From positions 2,418,001-2,482,000 of the forward strand of contig NZ_CP042596.1 in the NCBI RefSeq assembly GCF_009914315.1: 64,000 nucleotides of DNA, given 5' to 3'. The position numbers and the translations under genes are program-made. Below the pieces are notes generated by a model. That model worked only from the letters and a program-made list of their open reading frames with translations, did no database searches and was not told the DNA's origin. Positions 60,928 to 64,000 of this stretch are shown piece by piece. Within the stretch, counting starts at the first letter, position 1, and each line of letters starts with the position of its first letter. Source of the DNA: Granulicella sp. WH15. GTDB taxonomy: Bacteria; Acidobacteriota; Terriglobia; Terriglobales; Acidobacteriaceae.

Positions 60928-60986
60928 CCCCGCCCATGTGCAGTTTCCTCGCGCATGGGTGGGGTCGAGCACTGACGATGCTCGAC
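60928..60986. repeat. Adjacent palindromes, REP-like, before tig
   Basis: Two hairpins share a border: an 11-bp stem with one G-T pair (60928-60938 with 60954-60964), then an 8-bp stem (60964-60971 with 60979-60986). No T run follows either. The first, with its CCCATG/CATGGG arms and flanking C and G runs, resembles interspersed palindromes of acidobacterial genomes, but only one copy is seen here. Confidence 0.4.
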
Positions 60987-61062
60987 TTAGCCGTCCAGGG
61001 TCCGCCCGTTTGACCCTGCGGTCACAGCCCCGTAGAGTGGAATATGAGGCGACGTCCGCAGA

Positions 61063-62550
61063 GTGGCCCTGGAACCGGCAACGGATCGGGGCGATGCGGC
61101 ATATTTCACGCGCCAGGATGACACGACTTTGACCCCGACCGAGACGACTGAAACGACCGAGTTGCAGACAACAGCAACCCCCGAGCCTGCTGCGGAGACG
61201 CACGAGCACACCCACGATCACGAGCCCCACGTGCACGAGCCGCAGCCCACGCTCAATCCCGAGCTGATGCGCGAGATCGAAGTGTCGGTCGATGCCGACA
61301 CGGTCTCGAAAGCCTTCAAGACCGTGGTGAAGAAGTACCAGCGGCTGGCCCGCATCCCCGGCTTCCGCGTGGGCAAGGTGCCCGAGTCGGTCATCAAGAG
61401 CCGCTTCGCCAAGGACGTCCGCCAGGAGGTGCTCGATGAGCTGGTCTCGGCGCGCTTCCGCACCGCGATCGAGGAGCAGAAGCTGAACCCGGTCTCGCAG
61501 CCGCAGCTCACCAACCTGCTGCTGGTCGATGGCCAGCCCCTGCAGTTCAAGGCGGCCTTCGAGGTTCTGCCCGAGATTGACATTACCGGCTACGACACCA
61601 TCGCGGTCGAGAAGCCCGAAGTGGCGCTGACCGAGGACGAGTTCGAAGCCGAGATGACCCGCGCCATGGAGAACCACGGCACCGTCGAGACGGTTGAGGA
61701 TGAGCGCGAGATCGTCGACGGCGATTGGGCCGAGATCGAGTTCAAGGGCATCATCCAGGATACGGCCCAGGTGGTCGGTGAGGACGGCGTCGAGAACACC
61801 AGCCAGCAGGAGCCCATCGTCGGCGAGGATGTGCTGATCGAGGTTGGCGGCAAGAACACCCTGGCAGCCTTCTCAGACGCACTGCGCGGCCAGAAGGTCG
61901 GACAGGAGATGCAGTTCGAGGTCACCTATCCTGCCGACTTCGGCGAGCCCCGCCTGGCTGGTCAGACGGTCAAGTACGACGTCACCCTGAAGGCCATCAA
62001 GAAGAAGACCTTCCCCGAGAAGGATGACGAGTTGGCCAAGCTGATGGGCGACTACGAGAGCTGGAGCGACTTCGAGACGAAGCTGCGCGGTATGGCAGAG
62101 GGGCGCAAGAAGGACGCGCTCATCGGTCAGGCCCGCGAGAAGATGCTCGAGGAGCTGATCGCCAAGTTCCAGTTCCCCGTTCCCGAGTCTTTCGTGCAAC
62201 AGCAGATCGACGCACGCCTCGACCGTGGCCTGCGTGCGCTGGCCCAGCAGGGCATGAGCGCCGACGATATGCGCAAGCTCGACTTCAACCGTCTGCGTGA
62301 GGCGCAGCGCGACCAGGCCATCGCCGAGGTCAAGGCTTCCCTGCTGCTCGACAAGATCGCCGAGACCGAGAACGTCGAAGTGACCAATGACGAGCTGGAG
62401 CGTGAGCTGCTGATCGCTTCGATCCAGGCCCGCGAGCCCTTCGAGGCGCTGCGCGAGCGCATGGCCAAGGACGGCAGCATCGACCGCATGCGTGAGCAGA
62501 TGCGCCGCGAGAAGACAGGCAACGCGCTCTATGAGAAGCTTGCGGGATAG
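61063..62550 (+). CDS. tig: Trigger factor
   Basis: About 495 residues from GTG 61063; TTG 61129 is an alternative start. After an acidic N-terminal extension with a histidine cluster (HEHTHDHEPHVH, about residues 47-58) comes the ribosome-binding domain with the conserved GFRVGKVP (about 99-106), then the FKBP-type domain (VDGDWAEIEFKG, about 222) and the C-terminal chaperone arms (about 300-490). It is the ribosome-bound chaperone and prolyl isomerase. The order tig-clpP-clpX is conserved in many bacteria. Confidence 0.93.
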   Translation: MALEPATDRGDAAYFTRQDDTTLTPTETTETTELQTTATPEPAAETHEHTHDHEPHVHEPQPTLNPELMREIEVSVDADTVSKAFKTVVKKYQRLARIPGFRVGKVPESVIKSRFAKDVRQEVLDELVSARFRTAIEEQKLNPVSQPQLTNLLLVDGQPLQFKAAFEVLPEIDITGYDTIAVEKPEVALTEDEFEAEMTRAMENHGTVETVEDEREIVDGDWAEIEFKGIIQDTAQVVGEDGVENTSQQEPIVGEDVLIEVGGKNTLAAFSDALRGQKVGQEMQFEVTYPADFGEPRLAGQTVKYDVTLKAIKKKTFPEKDDELAKLMGDYESWSDFETKLRGMAEGRKKDALIGQAREKMLEELIAKFQFPVPESFVQQQIDARLDRGLRALAQQGMSADDMRKLDFNRLREAQRDQAIAEVKASLLLDKIAETENVEVTNDELERELLIASIQAREPFEALRERMAKDGSIDRMREQMRREKTGNALYEKLAG

Positions 62551-62570
62551 CTTGTTGAACCTGTAGTGAA

Positions 62571-62604
62571 CCTCGCCGGTCTTGACGAGTCTCGACCGGC
62601 GAGG
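62571..62604 (+). other. Hairpin between tig and clpP
   Basis: 11-bp perfect stem (62571-62581 with 62594-62604) without T run, 20 bases after tig. More likely an mRNA-processing or stability element than a terminator, letting some transcripts continue into clpP. Confidence 0.4.
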
Positions 62605-62690
62605 GCAAACCCAAACGTAGAACGGCAAAACCAGCGGTTATTCCCTTCGGGGAGCGACCGGCTTGCAAGAGAAGGTTGAGGGAGACGAGT

Positions 62691-63281
62691 ATGGGTTTGG
62701 TACCGATGGTGATCGAGCAGACGAGCCGTGGCGAACGCGCCTACGACATCTACAGCCGTCTGCTCCGCGACAACATCATTTTCCTGGGCACTCCGATCGA
62801 CGACAACATCGCCAACGTCATCATCGCGCAGATGCTGTTCCTGAGCGGCGAGGACCCGGAGAAGGACATTCAGCTCTACATCAACTCGCCCGGCGGCTCC
62901 ATCACGGCCGGCCTCGCGATCTATGACACCATGCAGTACATCAAGAACGACGTGGTGACCTTCTGCATCGGTCAGGCCGCCAGCATGGGCGCGTTCCTGC
63001 TGATGGCGGGCAAGAAGGGCAAGCGGTTCGCTCTGCCGAACTCCCGCATCCTGATCCACCAGCCGTCGATGGGCGGGCTGAGCGGACAGGCGACGGATAT
63101 CGACATCCACGCCCGCGAGATTCTGCGTATCCGCGAGATCACGAACAAGCTGATGAGCCAGTCCACCGGCCAGTCGCTGGAGCGGATCGAGCGCGACGTG
63201 GAGCGCGACTTCATCATGACGGCCGCTCAATCTAAGGAGTACGGCATCATCGACGACATCATCGACAAGCCGCGCGGGTAG
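62691..63281 (+). CDS. clpP: ATP-dependent Clp protease proteolytic subunit
   Basis: 196 residues from ATG 62691 (GAGGGAG upstream). Catalytic Ser in [11 protein letters not shown] (about residue 98), His in IHQPSMGG (about 123), Asp near the C-terminal part. It forms the barrel protease for ClpX and ClpC, both encoded in this window. Confidence 0.96.
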   Translation: MGLVPMVIEQTSRGERAYDIYSRLLRDNIIFLGTPIDDNIANVIIAQMLFLSGEDPEKDIQLYINSPGGSITAGLAIYDTMQYIKNDVVTFCIGQAASMGAFLLMAGKKGKRFALPNSRILIHQPSMGGLSGQATDIDIHAREILRIREITNKLMSQSTGQSLERIERDVERDFIMTAAQSKEYGIIDDIIDKPRG

Positions 63282-63297
63282 TTTTGACCTGCAAAAA

Positions 63298-63326
63298 GCC
63301 CCGATCATTGGATCGGGCCTTTTTTT
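63298..63326 (+). terminator. Intrinsic terminator of clpP
   Basis: 7-bp stem CCCGATC / GATCGGG (63300-63306 with 63311-63317), outer closing G-C pair after one mismatch, then seven T's. Confidence 0.85.
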
Positions 63327-63470
63327 ATTTGGAGGAAAACTAGCCATTCCAATCGGCGGAAAGATCACGCCAAGCAGTAAAGATGCGTGCTTCACGCACC
63401 TCAGGCCACACCTCTCTGGTTACCGGCGCAGAGTCCTCACGGGTTGCCAAACCGGTGTAAACTTTAACTT

Positions 63471-64000
63471 ATGAAAACGTCTCGGGGATCCGACGAGTCA
63501 CTACGCTGTTCCTTCTGCCACAAGTCGCAGGATGCCGTTGCGAAGCTTATCTCTTCGCCCTCCGACTATCCCCGGGCTTATATCTGCGACGAGTGCGTCG
63601 CGGTCTGCAACTCCATCCTCGAAGACGACCGCACCGAAGCCTCCGCAGGCGTGACCCCGGCCATGCTGCCCAAGCCGCAGGAGGTCCGTGCCTCGCTCGA
63701 TGAGTACGTCATCGGCCAGGACCAGACCAAGAAGAAGCTCGCCGTCGCGGTCTACAACCACTACAAGCGCATCCAGATGAACAAGACGCGCGGCAACGAC
63801 GTGGAGCTGTCGAAGTCGAACATCCTCCTCGTCGGCCCCACCGGCTCGGGCAAGACCCTGTTGGCCCAGACCCTGGCCAAGGTACTCGATGTGCCCTTCG
63901 CCATCGTCGACGCCACCACGCTGACCGAGGCCGGTTACGTGGGTGAGGACGTCGAAAACATCATCCTGAAGCTGCTCCAGGCGGCTGACGGCGACGTGAC
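63471..64000 (+). CDS. clpX: ATP-dependent Clp protease ATP-binding subunit ClpX, N-terminal part
   Basis: About 176 codons before the right edge. It begins [20 protein letters not shown], with a zinc-binding domain built of CSFC and CDEC, then [24 protein letters not shown] and Walker [19 protein letters not shown], and [17 protein letters not shown]. Follows clpP after a terminator and its own leader of about 150 bases, so clpX probably has its own promoter. Confidence 0.95.
   Translation, partial: MKTSRGSDESLRCSFCHKSQDAVAKLISSPSDYPRAYICDECVAVCNSILEDDRTEASAGVTPAMLPKPQEVRASLDEYVIGQDQTKKKLAVAVYNHYKRIQMNKTRGNDVELSKSNILLVGPTGSGKTLLAQTLAKVLDVPFAIVDATTLTEAGYVGEDVENIILKLLQAADGDV

Noticed and set aside
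60673..61677. Minus-strand open frame of 334 codons
   Set aside because: Antisense of the epimerase-like gene and tig, running across an intergenic region; no domain seen.

Overview
The window is a piece of a chromosome from an acidobacterium, most likely class Terriglobia (the Granulicella / Edaphobacter / Terriglobus group). The signs are three outer-membrane receptors, two of them very large and Oar-like, all with an N-terminal carboxypeptidase-regulatory-like domain; a VWFA protein of the acidobacterial type; BlaI/M56 pairs; and the CadC-like membrane regulators common in this phylum.

There are two regions. From 1 to about 46.0 kb the DNA is accessory: visibly less GC-rich, full of transcription factors, TonB-type receptors, oxidoreductases, decayed genes and one IS110-type element. 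From 46.0 kb to the end it is GC-rich and mostly housekeeping. The boundary is a tRNA-Gln(CTG) gene (46044-46117, minus) with a broken tyrosine-recombinase gene beside it (45416-45838).

Accessory region in order. 0-2 kb: a TetR gene with a palindrome over its start codon, divergent from an SDR-aldehyde dehydrogenase pair. 2-4 kb: catalase-family peroxidase with cytochrome b561. 4-7 kb: a YVTN-propeller/phosphoesterase fusion. 7.5-8.7 kb: an IS110-family element. 8.8-14 kb: BlaI, an M56 (BlaR1-like) membrane peptidase with a repeat domain instead of a penicillin sensor, and a large receptor. 14-18 kb: a SUKH protein, a zinc-ribbon membrane protein, a TetR regulator with two operator copies, membrane proteins and a decayed gene. 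18-22 kb: an O-methyltransferase divergent from a siderophore-type receptor. 22.5-27 kb: aldehyde dehydrogenase, GMC oxidoreductase and an AraC regulator. 27-33 kb: a DUF1868 protein, a 1199-aa receptor and a divergent membrane regulator. 33.6-36.2 kb: a PRTRC-C-like protein and a two-component system. 36.7-45.4 kb: type III polyketide synthase, methyltransferase, a frameshifted DUF2306 protein, an FAD oxidoreductase, an MFS/TolC/HlyD tripartite pump, a relic of a second FAD oxidoreductase and a cut-off YceI gene. This last run has the composition of a phenolic-lipid or quinone pathway with its own exporter.

The housekeeping part holds a VWFA protein, zinc alcohol dehydrogenase, an S10 peptidase, RecQ with two HRDC domains, a PaaI-type thioesterase, PdxS, LolD-like ATPase, ClpC, YtxH, family-5 uracil-DNA glycosylase, an aldose-epimerase-like protein, and trigger factor-ClpP-ClpX, with ClpX running off the right edge. 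Several intrinsic terminators are clear.

The most interesting items are the polyketide/efflux/YceI cluster with its duplicated and decayed parts, the IS110 element bounded by 12-bp direct repeats, the BlaI promoter with two operators and an apparently leaderless start, and paired inverted repeats on both sides of the CadC-like regulator. No CRISPR array, rRNA or phage module was seen.
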